DNA of 64,000 nt from Mesorhizobium sp. LMG 17147 (GTDB taxonomy: Bacteria > Pseudomonadota > Alphaproteobacteria > Rhizobiales > Rhizobiaceae): NCBI RefSeq assembly GCF_024297145.1, contig NZ_JANCTC010000002.1, positions 541,001 through 605,000 of the forward strand. Reading direction: 5' to 3'. Under the pieces are notes generated by a model, which saw only the letters and a program-made list of their open reading frames with translations, searched no databases and was not told the origin of the DNA. How positions within the stretch are numbered: the stretch's first letter is position 1; every line of letters begins with the position of its first letter. Position numbers and translations under genes: made by a program. Positions 8,285-17,356 of the stretch are shown one piece after another.

Positions 8285-9199
8285 ATGACCGATATCTCGT
8301 TGTCCGATCACGCTGTTGCCGGGAAGACCGCGCCTCCTGCCGACGCCCGCAGCATGAGGCTGCCGACACAATGGCTTGGCGTTGCGCCTTTCTTCATCTT
8401 CGCCATCATGTTCCTGATCCTGCCCACGCTCTATCTGATGCTGGGCGCATTCCGGAACGATGCCGGCGAATTCACTTTCGAAAACATAGCGGCCTTGGCG
8501 CAGCCGTCGATCGTTGCCGCCTACTGGATCTCAATCAAGGTCAGCCTCGCCTCGTCGCTGATCGGTGCTTTCGCGGGGCTTGCCATTGCCATCGCCATCG
8601 TGCGCGGCGGGCTGCCGGAGTGGATACGCTCGGCGACACTGACCTTCTCCGGCGTGGCCTCCAATTTTGCCGGCGTGCCGCTGGCCTTCGCCTTTCTCGC
8701 GACGCTCGGCCGGCTCGGGCTCGCCACGGTGCTGCTCAACGTCTTGGTCGGCTTCAACATTTATGCCCATGGTTTCAACATTCTGTCGTTCTGGGGCCTG
8801 ACACTGACCTATGTCTATTTCCAGATCCCGCTGATGGTGGTGATCATCGTGCCGGCGATCGACGGGCTGAAGAAGGAATGGGGCGAAGCGGCGGCAACGC
8901 TTGGCGCGACCCAGGCGCAGTTCTGGCGTATGGTCGTCATTCCGGTGATCTGGCCAAGCTTCCTCGGCACCGTCATCCTCTTGTTCGCCAACGCCTTCGG
9001 TGCCATCGCCACCGCTTACGCTCTGACCGGCTCCTCGCTTAACATCGTCCCTATCCTGCTCTACGCGCAGATCCGCGGCGACGTGCTGCACAATGCCCAT
9101 CTCGGCTATGCGATTGCCTTCGGTATGATCGTCATCACCGGGCTTGCCAATGTCTTCTACATCTGGTTCCGGACGCGCTCGGAAAGGTGGCTTAAATGA
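8285..9199 (+). CDS. ABC transporter permease (first of pair)
   Basis: A 304-residue inner-membrane protein with about six hydrophobic segments. The binding-protein-dependent permease loop is visible as EWGEAAATLGATQAQFW near residues 198-214, which contacts the ATPase. It resembles the PotB/FbpB-type permeases of the spermidine/iron/thiamine group. It shares an ATGA overlap with the following permease gene, indicating translational coupling and a heterodimeric channel. It serves the binding protein encoded just upstream. Confidence 0.87.
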   Translation: MTDISLSDHAVAGKTAPPADARSMRLPTQWLGVAPFFIFAIMFLILPTLYLMLGAFRNDAGEFTFENIAALAQPSIVAAYWISIKVSLASSLIGAFAGLAIAIAIVRGGLPEWIRSATLTFSGVASNFAGVPLAFAFLATLGRLGLATVLLNVLVGFNIYAHGFNILSFWGLTLTYVYFQIPLMVVIIVPAIDGLKKEWGEAAATLGATQAQFWRMVVIPVIWPSFLGTVILLFANAFGAIATAYALTGSSLNIVPILLYAQIRGDVLHNAHLGYAIAFGMIVITGLANVFYIWFRTRSERWLK

Positions 9200-9987
9200 A
9201 GAGCGGACGTTTCTGGGCCTGGGTCGTCTTCGCGCTGGGCGCTGCCTACTTCTTCATTCCGCTTATCGCGACGGTGGAATTTTCCATGCGCATGCGGCGC
9301 GGCGCCTATTCCTTCGATGCGTACAAAGTCGTGTTTGGCGACCCCCGTTTCCAGGCGACCTTCGGCTATTCCGTACTCACTGCTGTTTTCACCATCATTC
9401 TCGGCGTGCTGATCGTGGTGCCTACCGCTTATTGGATCCGCCTGCGGATGCCGCAGCTCAGGCCCGTCGTCGAGTTCATCACGCTGCTGCCGCTGGTCAT
9501 TCCCGCCATCGTCATCGTCTTCGGCTACATCAGAATGTACGGGTCGAACTCACCGCTGCCGTTCCTGGGCAGCGAGACAGGAGCCAATGCCTTGCTGGTC
9601 ATCGGGTATGCGACACTGGCGCTGCCCTATATGTATCGCGCTGTCGACACCGGACTTCGCACGATCGACGTGCGGACACTGACTGAGGCGGCGCAGATTC
9701 TCGGCGCCGGCTGGGGCACGATCATCACCCGGGTCATCCTGCCCAATGTGCTGATCGCGGTGCTGTCGGGCGCCTTCCTGACCTTCGCCATCGTGATAGG
9801 CGAATTCACCATGGCCAGCCTGCTCAACCGGCCTGCCTTCGGACCCTATCTGCAGAACGTCGGCGCCAACCGGGCCTACGAGCCGGCGGCGCTTGCCATC
9901 ATCGCCTTCGCCATCACCTGGGGCTGCATGTCGCTGATCCAGATCCTGTCGCGTTTCGCGCCGCGATCGGCGAACCGTCCGAACTGA
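9196..9987 (+). CDS. ABC transporter permease (second of pair)
   Basis: A 263-residue inner-membrane permease with about six transmembrane segments, similar in layout to PotC. The coupling (EAA) loop is visible as LTEAAQILGAGWGTI near residues 161-175. Its ATG overlaps the stop codon of the upstream permease gene in an ATGA arrangement. It forms the second half of the membrane channel of this importer and is followed 16 bases later by the ATPase gene. Confidence 0.87.
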   Translation: MKSGRFWAWVVFALGAAYFFIPLIATVEFSMRMRRGAYSFDAYKVVFGDPRFQATFGYSVLTAVFTIILGVLIVVPTAYWIRLRMPQLRPVVEFITLLPLVIPAIVIVFGYIRMYGSNSPLPFLGSETGANALLVIGYATLALPYMYRAVDTGLRTIDVRTLTEAAQILGAGWGTIITRVILPNVLIAVLSGAFLTFAIVIGEFTMASLLNRPAFGPYLQNVGANRAYEPAALAIIAFAITWGCMSLIQILSRFAPRSANRPN

Positions 9988-10003
9988 CCCGAAGGAAAAA
10001 GCC

Positions 10004-11068
10004 ATGACCGAGCCATTCCTCTCAATCCAGCATGTGCGAAAATCCTTCGGCCCCATCACCGTGGTGCAGGATTTCAACCTCGACGTCGAGCCGGGCGAAT
10101 TCGTCTCTTTCCTTGGGCCATCGGGCTGCGGCAAGACGACGGTGCTGCGCATGGTCGCCGGTTTCGAAGAGCCAAGCGCCGGCAAGATCGTCGTGGCCGG
10201 CAAGGACATCACCCGGCTGAAGCCCAACCAGCGCAATGTCGGCATGGTGTTCCAGGCCTATGCGCTGTTTCCGAACCTCACCGTGGCGCAGAATATCGGC
10301 TTCGGGCTGAAGGTCGCCGGCATGCCAAAGGCCGATGCCGACAGGCGCATTGCCGAAATGCTCGACATCATCAAGCTGCCGCAGATGGGCGACCGCTATC
10401 CCTACCAGCTTTCCGGCGGCCAGCAGCAGCGCATCGCTCTGGCGCGGGCAATTGCGCCGAAGCCGAAGCTGTTGCTGCTCGATGAGCCGCTGTCGGCGCT
10501 TGACGCGAAGGTGCGCGTGTCGCTGCGCGAGGAAATCCGCTCGATCCAGAAGAAGCTCGGCATCACCACCATCTTCGTCACCCACGACCAGGAAGAGGCG
10601 CTGTCGATCTCCGACCGCATTGCTGTCATGTATGGCGGCAAGGCCGAACAGGTCGGCACGCCGTTCGAGATCTACAACCGGCCGGCAACCAAATTCGTTG
10701 CCAATTTCGTCGGCACGCTGAACGTGCTTGAGGGCACGGTCACCGACGCGGCTTCGGGCAAGGTGCGCGTCAATTCGCAAGAGGTTTCGCTCAAGGGCAA
10801 GCTCAACGGCTCGAAATCCGGCGACACGCTGTCGTTGGCACTGCGTCCGGAAGCGATTTCGCTGGGGCGCCACCCCGGCCGCGACTCCAGCCTTTCGGGC
10901 GAAATCGCCGAGGTGCATTTCCTCGGCTCGGTCATCCGGGTGCGCGTCGGCATCGGCGGCGCCACGGTCTCGCTCGACACGTTCAACAGCCCGGCCACGC
11001 CGCCGCCGGCCGTCGGCGAAAAGGCCGAGATTTCGTTCTCGTCGGGCGACATGCTGGTGCTGCATTAG
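10004..11068 (+). CDS. ABC transporter ATP-binding protein (PotA/FbpC type)
   Basis: A 354-residue ATPase. Walker A GPSGCGKTT lies at residues 38-46, the Q-loop in VGMVFQAYALFPN, the signature LSGGQQQR near 136-143, Walker B LLLLDEP near 156-162 and the switch histidine in VTHDQEEA. The last 110 or so residues form the TOBE-type regulatory domain (LRPEAISLG), as in PotA, FbpC and CysA. It ends the four-gene importer operon. The substrate is unknown, as for the binding protein. Confidence 0.9.
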   Translation: MTEPFLSIQHVRKSFGPITVVQDFNLDVEPGEFVSFLGPSGCGKTTVLRMVAGFEEPSAGKIVVAGKDITRLKPNQRNVGMVFQAYALFPNLTVAQNIGFGLKVAGMPKADADRRIAEMLDIIKLPQMGDRYPYQLSGGQQQRIALARAIAPKPKLLLLDEPLSALDAKVRVSLREEIRSIQKKLGITTIFVTHDQEEALSISDRIAVMYGGKAEQVGTPFEIYNRPATKFVANFVGTLNVLEGTVTDAASGKVRVNSQEVSLKGKLNGSKSGDTLSLALRPEAISLGRHPGRDSSLSGEIAEVHFLGSVIRVRVGIGGATVSLDTFNSPATPPPAVGEKAEISFSSGDMLVLH

Positions 11069-11130
11069 GGGTAGAGGGAATGGTGAATAGTGAGCATGCG
11101 CTTTACGCGCCGAAATTCCTCTGCACGCAG

Positions 11131-11158
11131 CCATTCACCATTCACCATTCACCATTCG
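11131..11158. repeat. Tandem heptamer repeat CCATTCA x4
   Basis: Four head-to-tail copies of CCATTCA, the last ending in G. An inverted partner, GAATGGTGAAT, lies at 11077-11087, just after the ATPase stop codon, so the spacer can fold back on itself. The unit count could vary by slippage. It is intergenic and no open frame uses it. Confidence 0.7.
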
Positions 11159-11223
11159 CCAGCAGCCAAAGCCGTTGCCGTTTTTGCAGTGCCAATCGCC
11201 CGGCTTCACCGCTACGATAAGGC

Positions 11224-12774
11224 ATGGCGCTTTTTGAACTCACCCTTGTCCTGCTTCTCATCGCGGTCGTCCTGACCGCGCTGTCGCGGCGTCTGCAGAT
11301 TCCCTATCCTTCATTGTTGGCGCTGGCCGGCGCTGGCATCGCCTTCCTGCCGTTTGCCCCGACCATCGAGATCGACCCGGAGTTGGCGCTTGCTTTGTTC
11401 ATCGCGCCGGTGCTGCTCGACGCCGCCTACGACACGTCGCTGCGCGATCTCAACCGCTACAAGGTTTCGCTCATCCTGCTGGCGCTTGGCGCCGTCATCT
11501 TCACCACGGTGACGGTCGCTCTGGTGGGCTGGACGATGGCAGGCCTGCCCGTCGCCGCCGCCATAGCGCTTGGCGCGATCGTGGCGCCGCCCGATGCGGT
11601 GGCAGCGGCGGCCGTGCTCGGACAGTTCAAGGTTCCGCACCGCATCACCGCCATCCTGGAAGGCGAGAGCCTTCTCAATGACGCGACGGCACTGCTGATC
11701 TACCGAATGTCGGTTTCCGCAGCCGCCGGCTCCATCCTGTTGAGCAGTGCCGTACCAATGATCCTGCTGTCGACGGTCGGCAGCCTTGCCGCAGGCTATG
11801 TGCTCGGCCGGTTGTCTCTCGCCATACTCGGCCGTATCGACGACCCGGCGAGCGGCACCGTGGTGCAATTCGCCTCAACCTTTGGCGTCTGGATCCTGGC
11901 CGACAGGATAGGGCTGTCCGCCATCATCACGATCGTCGTCTATGCCATGACGATCGCCCGTACATCGCCGCGCCGCATGCCGGCAAGGAATCGCGTCAGT
12001 TCCTACTCGGTCTGGGAGACGGCGGTGTTCGTGCTCAACGTCCTGGCCTTCGTCCTGATGGGCCTGCAAGCGCGATCGATTGTCGGTCGACTTGCCGAGC
12101 AAGGACAAAGCGAGGCGTTCGTGTTTGCCCTGGCGGTGCTGGCCATTGTCATCGTATCGCGGCTCGTCTGGGTGCTGGGCTGCGGCGCGATCCTCAGAGC
12201 GCTGGCACGTCTAGGCGACGAGGACAGGCGGAAGGACGCGCCGACATTTCGCGGCGGCGTGCTTATCGGCTGGTGCGGCATGCGCGGCCTGGTGACGCTT
12301 GCGGCAGCCTTCGCCTTGCCGGCCGACTTTCCGGGCCGTGATCCGATCGTGCTCGCCGCTTTCACGGTCGTGCTCGGCACGCTGGTGCTGCAAGGCGTCA
12401 GCCTGAAGCCGTTGCTCAGTGTGCTCAATCTCAAGCCCGACCAGACGGTCGACCGGGAGGTGGCGCAGGCGCGCGTCGCCATCATGCAGGCTGCGCTCGA
12501 CGTGCTCAGCGGCAAGACGTCGAGCGCCGCGGGGGCGGTGCGCGAGCAATATGCCGCCCAGCGCGCCATTGCCGAGAACCCGGAGGATGCCCAGGCGGCG
12601 ACCGAGTATGACAGGTTGCGTCTTTATGCCATCAAAAGCCAGCGCGATGCGCTGGAGCGCCTGCGCATCGACGGAACGATCGGCGACGAGGCCTACCACC
12701 GCCTCGAGGAAGAGATCGACTGGTCGGAACTGGCTGCATCCCCGCCCGGGCGGTTCCAGCCACTGACGACTTAG
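11224..12774 (+). CDS. CPA1-family Na+/H+ antiporter
   Basis: A 516-residue membrane protein with about 12-13 hydrophobic segments followed by a hydrophilic C-terminal tail of about 100 residues. Family hallmarks are the ALGAIVAPPDAVAAAAVL segment, carrying the P-D pair of the ion-binding site, and the nearby EGESLLNDATALLIYR. This is the YjcE/NhaP-like branch of the monovalent cation:proton antiporter 1 family, which exports Na+ or K+ in exchange for protons. The tail (LSGKTSSAAGAVREQYAAQR onward) is helical and probably cytoplasmic. The gene has its own upstream spacer with the heptamer repeats and is not tightly coupled to its neighbours. Confidence 0.88.
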   Translation: MALFELTLVLLLIAVVLTALSRRLQIPYPSLLALAGAGIAFLPFAPTIEIDPELALALFIAPVLLDAAYDTSLRDLNRYKVSLILLALGAVIFTTVTVALVGWTMAGLPVAAAIALGAIVAPPDAVAAAAVLGQFKVPHRITAILEGESLLNDATALLIYRMSVSAAAGSILLSSAVPMILLSTVGSLAAGYVLGRLSLAILGRIDDPASGTVVQFASTFGVWILADRIGLSAIITIVVYAMTIARTSPRRMPARNRVSSYSVWETAVFVLNVLAFVLMGLQARSIVGRLAEQGQSEAFVFALAVLAIVIVSRLVWVLGCGAILRALARLGDEDRRKDAPTFRGGVLIGWCGMRGLVTLAAAFALPADFPGRDPIVLAAFTVVLGTLVLQGVSLKPLLSVLNLKPDQTVDREVAQARVAIMQAALDVLSGKTSSAAGAVREQYAAQRAIAENPEDAQAATEYDRLRLYAIKSQRDALERLRIDGTIGDEAYHRLEEEIDWSELAASPPGRFQPLTT

Positions 12775-12863
12775 CATCTGGCCCAAGCTCCCTCCGTTCG
12801 GCTGCACATTGCAACCAATCCACCGAACGGCTACTGCCAGCAGGAAACTGAGCCGGATAAGCA

Positions 12864-13778
12864 ATGAAGCTGGTCAGCTATAACATCCAGTACGGCTTCG
12901 GCGGCGATGGCCGCTACGATCTGGCGCGTTGCGCCAAGGTCGTCGCCGGCGCCGACATCATCGCCTTGCAGGAAGTCGAGCGGCACTGGTTACGCAGCAA
13001 CGAGGACGACCAGCCGGAACTTCTTTCGCGATTGCTGCCCGACTACCATTGGGTCTACGGCCCGGCCTTCGACATGGATGCCAGCCAGCGGCGTGACGGC
13101 CGCATCGTCAACCGGCGGCGGCAATTCGGCACCATGGTTCTGTCTAAGCTGCCGATTGTCTGGTCGCGGCTGCACACGCTGCCGCTCAGGCGCACGCTGC
13201 GGCCGCTCAACACCCGCAACGCCGCACTTGAATGCATGATCCGCACCCCTGCCGGCCCGGTGCGGTTCTTTTCGCTGCATCTGGCGCATATCGCGGCCGA
13301 GGAGCGGCTGGAGCAGATCGACTATCTGCTGGCCGAGCATCGCCGCGCGCCGTCCGAGGGCGGCCCATGGAGCGGCACCGACGATGAACCGGCGCGCAAC
13401 TGGAGCAATGGCGAACAGGAGCCAGAAAACCCCGTAGCGGCGATCTGGTTGGGCGACTTCAATATGGAGCCGGGTAGCGCCGAGTACCGCCGCATCGTCG
13501 GCAGCGCGCCCTATCATCGCGGTGCCGCCTATCTCGACGGTTTTGTCGACGCCGCCGCCGTCGCCAGCGAACCGACGTCGGACTTTCATACCCATGTGAA
13601 GTCCATCGACGGCAGGATCGCAAAGCGCCGGCTCGACCATTGCTTCGTCGGCGGCATGTTTGCCGGGCGCGTGCGCTCGGTCAGCGCCGAAATCGGCCAA
13701 ATCGCCTCCGACCATTTTCCGCTCTGGGTCGATATCGACCTGGAGACGCCGATCGTCATAGGGACGGGCGGCGGATGA
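12864..13778 (+). CDS. Endonuclease/exonuclease/phosphatase-family protein
   Basis: A 304-residue protein of the DNase I-like (EEP) superfamily with no clear signal peptide. Catalytic motifs are visible in order: SYNIQYG near residue 5, the metal-binding glutamate in IIALQEVERH near residue 36, WLGDFNMEPG near 195 and the terminal ASDHFPLW. Members cut nucleic acids, inositol phosphates or phosphodiester lipids; the sequence does not decide among these. The gene is followed seven bases later by an EamA transporter gene, so the two may be co-transcribed. Confidence 0.83.
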   Translation: MKLVSYNIQYGFGGDGRYDLARCAKVVAGADIIALQEVERHWLRSNEDDQPELLSRLLPDYHWVYGPAFDMDASQRRDGRIVNRRRQFGTMVLSKLPIVWSRLHTLPLRRTLRPLNTRNAALECMIRTPAGPVRFFSLHLAHIAAEERLEQIDYLLAEHRRAPSEGGPWSGTDDEPARNWSNGEQEPENPVAAIWLGDFNMEPGSAEYRRIVGSAPYHRGAAYLDGFVDAAAVASEPTSDFHTHVKSIDGRIAKRRLDHCFVGGMFAGRVRSVSAEIGQIASDHFPLWVDIDLETPIVIGTGGG

Positions 13779-13785
13779 ACCGCCG

Positions 13786-14631
13786 ATGAGCCTGTTTGTC
13801 TTTTTCGCGGTGCTCGCCGCCGCTTCCATGCATGCGATCTGGAATGCGCTGGTCAAGGTCCATCTCGACCGTTTCCTGTCGATAACGCTGATGACGCTCG
13901 GCATGGGTGCCGCCGCGCTGGTGACGTTGCCCTTCGTCGAGGTGCCGAAGCCGGAAGTGTGGCCATACATCCTCGCCTCTGTTGTCTTCCACATGGGCTA
14001 CCGGACGTTCCTGATCGGCGCCTACAAGGCCGGCGATTTCGCCCAGACCTATCCGCTGGCGCGCGGCACCGCGCCATTGCTGGCCGCTTTGGGGGGCGTT
14101 GTGGTGGTTGCCGAGATGCCGGCGCCGCTCGCCATTCTCGGCATTCTCTTGTTGTCGGCGGGCACGCTGGTGCTGTCGTTTCGCGGCGGTGCGCATCTGG
14201 AGAAATTGAACCTGCGCGCTGTCGGTTTCGCGTTGGGCACATCGATCTTCATCGCCAGCTATACGCTGTCGGACGGCAGCGGCGCGCGGCTGGCCGCCAC
14301 CGCATCGAGCTATGCGGCCTGGCTGTTCGTCTGCGATGCGCTGTGGGCGCTGGTGCTTTGCGTCGTCTTTCGCGGCCCACAGGCGCTGCCGGTACTGGCC
14401 CGCGACTGGAAGGCAGGAATCTATACCGGCGTGCTCAGCGGCGGCGCCTACTGGATCGTGATGTGGGCGATGACCAAGGCGCCGATCGCCTCGGTGGCGT
14501 CGTTGCGCGAAACATCGATCCTGTTCGCCATGATGATCTCGGTGTTCGCGCTCGGCGAGAAGATGACGGCATGGCGGGGTGCCGCGGTGCTCAGCATCGT
14601 TGCCGGCGTGGTTGCGCTGAGAATGGGATAG
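13786..14631 (+). CDS. EamA/DMT-family transporter
   Basis: A 281-residue protein made almost wholly of about ten hydrophobic helices in two similar halves, the drug/metabolite transporter (EamA) layout. It begins directly with a membrane helix and includes the end-of-half motif 'YPLARGTAPLLAALGG' near residues 88-103. Such proteins export metabolites or amino acids. It lies seven bases downstream of the phosphodiesterase-like gene, and its stop codon directly abuts the convergent stop of the Dabb gene with no bases between. Confidence 0.85.
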   Translation: MSLFVFFAVLAAASMHAIWNALVKVHLDRFLSITLMTLGMGAAALVTLPFVEVPKPEVWPYILASVVFHMGYRTFLIGAYKAGDFAQTYPLARGTAPLLAALGGVVVVAEMPAPLAILGILLLSAGTLVLSFRGGAHLEKLNLRAVGFALGTSIFIASYTLSDGSGARLAATASSYAAWLFVCDALWALVLCVVFRGPQALPVLARDWKAGIYTGVLSGGAYWIVMWAMTKAPIASVASLRETSILFAMMISVFALGEKMTAWRGAAVLSIVAGVVALRMG

Positions 14632-14943
14632 TCACGCGATCTCCAGGTCGAACACCATCAGCCCGTCCGTGCCGCCTTCGAGCGCCGCGACCAGTCTTGC
14701 GCCGGCTCGCTGATGCGCTTCATGCTTGAGATAGGCATCGCGCGCGGCGGCATCGCGAAAGTCGATGGTGAAGCCGTGCGTGAAGCCGCGGGCGAAGGGT
14801 TCGGGGCTGGTGTTGGCGCCGAATTCGACCTTGCCCATGCCGTCGATCATCGCCCGCAACGCTTCGAGATCGGCATGGATCGCCGCCCGCTCGGCGTTAG
14901 CGACATCGTTGCGGACTCTGACGAAAACACAGTGCCGGATCAT
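14632..14943 (-). CDS. Dabb (stress-responsive alpha/beta-barrel) domain protein
   Basis: The start was placed at MIRHCVFVRVR, giving 103 residues; the open frame extends further only with non-conserved sequence. The single-domain layout fits the Dabb ferredoxin-like fold: an opening 'IRHCVFVR' strand, a helix, FGANTSPEP, and GFTHGFTIDFRD followed by AYLKHEAHQ. These small dimeric proteins are often of unknown function; some are olivetolic-acid-cyclase-like or monooxygenase-like. It lies 10 bases after the GMC oxidoreductase gene and is the last cistron of the long LacI-led operon, so it may act on a pathway intermediate; that is inference. Confidence 0.8.
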   Translation of the reverse strand: MIRHCVFVRVRNDVANAERAAIHADLEALRAMIDGMGKVEFGANTSPEPFARGFTHGFTIDFRDAAARDAYLKHEAHQRAGARLVAALEGGTDGLMVFDLEIA

Positions 14944-14953
14944 TCCTTGTCCC

Positions 14954-16582
14954 TCATGCCGCTCGGTTGGTGGAAAACACCGCCGGCGGCAGCGGCTCGC
15001 GGCCAAGGATCAGATCGGCGCCCTTTTCACCAACCATGACCGTCGGGGCATTGGTGTTGGAGGAGGGGATGCGCGGCATCACCGAGGCGTCGCAGACACG
15101 CAGGCCATCGATCCCACGTAACCTGAGCTCCGGCGTCACCACGCTCATCGCATCGTAACCCATGCGGCAGGTGCCGACCGGGTGGTGGTCGGTCTTGGAA
15201 CTGCGGCAGGCGTAGTCGAACAGCTCGTCGCCGCTCTGCAGGTCGGGTCCCGGCAGTACCTCGCGCAGCACATAGGGCTGCAGCGCTTTCTGCCGCATGA
15301 TCTCGCGCGCCAGCCTCAGCCCTTTGATCGACATGTCGCGGTCATAGGGATCGGACCAATAGTTCGGATCGATCAGCGGGCGGTCGGCCGGGTCGGCACT
15401 GTTCAGCCGCACCGTGCCGCGCGAGCGCGGGCGCAGGAAGGCCGAGTTCAGTGTCACGCCCGGATTGTTCAGCTTCTCGACGCCGGCCTCGATGCCGGAG
15501 CCGAGGCCGAGATGCAGCTGGATATCAGGAGAGGCGGCGGTCGGATCGGCGTACCAGAAGCCGCCGGTCTCGAACAGGCTGGAGGCCACCGGGCCTTTCT
15601 TCAGGAGCAGGTACTGAAGGCCGGCCCACGCCATCCAGTGCAGCTTGGCGTAGTTGTCGTAAGTGTGATCGCCGGTGCATTCGGCGATGACGAACAGGTC
15701 GAGATGATCCTGCAGATTGGAGCCGACGCCTGGCAGGTCGTGCACAGGCGTCACGCCGACCGCTTTCAAATGGTCGGCCGGGCCGATGCCCGACTGCATC
15801 AAAAGCTTCGGCGAGCCGATGGCGCCGGACGAGACGATCACCTCGCGTTCGGCGCGCAGGATCGCTGGCTGACCGCCCGGCCTGTCGACGATCTCGACGC
15901 CGATTGCGCGGCCCTTGTCAACGACGATGCGCGTCACCAGAACGCCGGTCCTGACCGTCAGGTTCTTGCGTTCGCGGATCGGCCGGAGATAGGCGACCGA
16001 GGCCGAAGAGCGTTTTGCGTCCTTCTGCGTCAATTGGTAATAGCCGACGCCCTCCTGGCTGGCGCCGTTGAAGTCGGGATTGAAGGGGATGCCCATCTCC
16101 TGCCCGGCGCGGAAATAGGCCTCGCAGATCGGCAGCGGCGCGATCGGGTTCGACACGCCGAGCGGGCCCTGGTCGCCGTGAAAATCGTTAGCATAACGTT
16201 GATTGTTCTCGGCGCGTTTGAAATAGGGCAGCACGTCGCGATAGCCCCAGCCGGCAAGCCCTTCTTCCTTCTCCCAGGCGTCGTAGTCGCGGGCGTTGCC
16301 ACGCGTGTAGATCTGGGCGTTGATCGACGAGCCGCCACCGATCACCTTGGCCTGCGTGTATCGGAAGACGCGGTCCTTCATGTGCTTTTGCGGCACAGTC
16401 GACCAGCCCCAGGCGGCGATGCCCTTGGTCATCTTGGCAAAACCGGCCGGCATGTGGATCAGCGGATGCCAGTCCTTGCCGCCGGCTTCGAGCAGCAGCA
16501 CCTGATGCGACGGATCTTCGCTCAGCCGGTTGGCGAGTACGCAGCCGGCCGGGCCGGCGCCGACGATTATGAAGTCGGTCAT
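14954..16582 (-). CDS. GMC-family FAD-dependent oxidoreductase (choline dehydrogenase-like)
   Basis: A 542-residue flavoenzyme. The FAD-binding GAGPAGCVLANRLSE lies near residues 8-22, GMC signature 1 in VIGGGSSINAQIYTRGN, signature 2 in SSGAIGSPKLLMQSGIG, and the C-terminal catalytic histidine region in KTDHHPVGTCRMG plus SSNTNAPT. It is close in layout to choline/alcohol dehydrogenases (BetA-like), but betaine genes are absent here. It has no signal peptide. It lies 12 bases after the SDR gene and 10 before the Dabb gene in the LacI-led operon. The likely role is oxidation of a hydroxyl on the imported compound or an intermediate. Confidence 0.87.
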   Translation of the reverse strand: MTDFIIVGAGPAGCVLANRLSEDPSHQVLLLEAGGKDWHPLIHMPAGFAKMTKGIAAWGWSTVPQKHMKDRVFRYTQAKVIGGGSSINAQIYTRGNARDYDAWEKEEGLAGWGYRDVLPYFKRAENNQRYANDFHGDQGPLGVSNPIAPLPICEAYFRAGQEMGIPFNPDFNGASQEGVGYYQLTQKDAKRSSASVAYLRPIRERKNLTVRTGVLVTRIVVDKGRAIGVEIVDRPGGQPAILRAEREVIVSSGAIGSPKLLMQSGIGPADHLKAVGVTPVHDLPGVGSNLQDHLDLFVIAECTGDHTYDNYAKLHWMAWAGLQYLLLKKGPVASSLFETGGFWYADPTAASPDIQLHLGLGSGIEAGVEKLNNPGVTLNSAFLRPRSRGTVRLNSADPADRPLIDPNYWSDPYDRDMSIKGLRLAREIMRQKALQPYVLREVLPGPDLQSGDELFDYACRSSKTDHHPVGTCRMGYDAMSVVTPELRLRGIDGLRVCDASVMPRIPSSNTNAPTVMVGEKGADLILGREPLPPAVFSTNRAA

Positions 16583-16594
16583 GGCATCACCTGT

Positions 16595-17356
16595 TCATAG
16601 CCTCGGCACCGACAGCGCGCCGTCAACATTGATGACCGAGCCGGTCGAAAAGCCGAGCTTGCCGCCGGCGAGCGCCGCCACGGCGGCACCGATATCCTGG
16701 CCCTCGCCCCAGCGCATCGCCGGCACCAGCCCGCTCTCGATCAGCGCGTCATATTTGGCGGTGACACCCGCGGTCATCTCGGTGCGGATGATGCCCGGCC
16801 GCACCTCGAACACGGCGATGTTTTCGGTGGCAAGCCGCAGCGCCAGGTTCTTCACCCACATCGAAAGCCCGGCCTTGGAAATGCAGTAGTCGGAACGTTC
16901 CGGCGAGGCCATGGCGGCACTGACCGAGGTGACGGTGATGATCGATCTCGCACCATCGCCCGGCAGGCCTAGCATCGCTTTGGCGACGGCCTGGCTGAGG
17001 AACACCGTGCCGCGCAGATTGATGCCGAGCACCCGGTCGAAATTTTCCGGCTTGAGCTCGAGCAGATCGCCGCGCAGGACACTGCCGATGCCAGCATTGT
17101 TGACCAGGCAGTCGATGCGGCCGAAGGCGCTTGTCGCGACATCGATCAGCGCTGCATGGCCGTCGAGGTCGGCGATGTCGCTGCTGGCATAGGCGAATTT
17201 CGCGCCGCGCCCGGTGATGTCGGCGGCGAGCCCGTCGGCGGCTTCGCCGGCAAGGTCGGCAACGAGGATGTCGAAGCCTGCATCGGCCAGCGCCTCGGCG
17301 CAAGCAAGGCCGATGCCGCGCGCGCCGCCGGTGACGATCGCTGCGGGGCGGCTCAT
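16595..17356 (-). CDS. Short-chain dehydrogenase/reductase (SDR)
   Basis: The start was set at MSRPAAIVTGGARGIG, which overlaps the upstream GMC stop codon in an ATGA arrangement and gives 253 residues, classical SDR length. The NAD(P)-binding TGGARGIGLA, the structural NNAGIG, the catalytic serine in TVTSVSAA and the Y-x3-K in DYCISKAG are all present. Similar proteins are annotated as 3-ketoacyl-ACP reductase or sugar/polyol dehydrogenases; the context favours the latter. An acidic residue after the second strand (VADLAGEA) suggests preference for NAD(H), which is inference. Confidence 0.88.
   Translation of the reverse strand: MSRPAAIVTGGARGIGLACAEALADAGFDILVADLAGEAADGLAADITGRGAKFAYASSDIADLDGHAALIDVATSAFGRIDCLVNNAGIGSVLRGDLLELKPENFDRVLGINLRGTVFLSQAVAKAMLGLPGDGARSIITVTSVSAAMASPERSDYCISKAGLSMWVKNLALRLATENIAVFEVRPGIIRTEMTAGVTAKYDALIESGLVPAMRWGEGQDIGAAVAALAGGKLGFSTGSVINVDGALSVPRL

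Noticed and set aside
7114..11068. Naming the first ABC importer as an iron(III) transporter
   Set aside because: The permease and ATPase types are shared by iron, polyamine, thiamine and phosphonate systems, and the binding protein lacks a clear ferric-binding tyrosine pattern.
12794..12830. CCGTTCGG/CCGAACGG inverted repeat after the antiporter gene
   Set aside because: The stem is eight bases with a 21-base loop and no T-run, too weak to call a terminator.
14954..16582. Choline dehydrogenase (betA) of a betaine pathway
   Set aside because: No betI, betC or choline transporter is present, and the neighbours are a sugar importer and CoA enzymes; GMC similarity alone does not fix the substrate.
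15182..16600. 472-codon open frame on the plus strand
   Set aside because: Antisense to the GMC oxidoreductase gene with conserved FAD and catalytic motifs.
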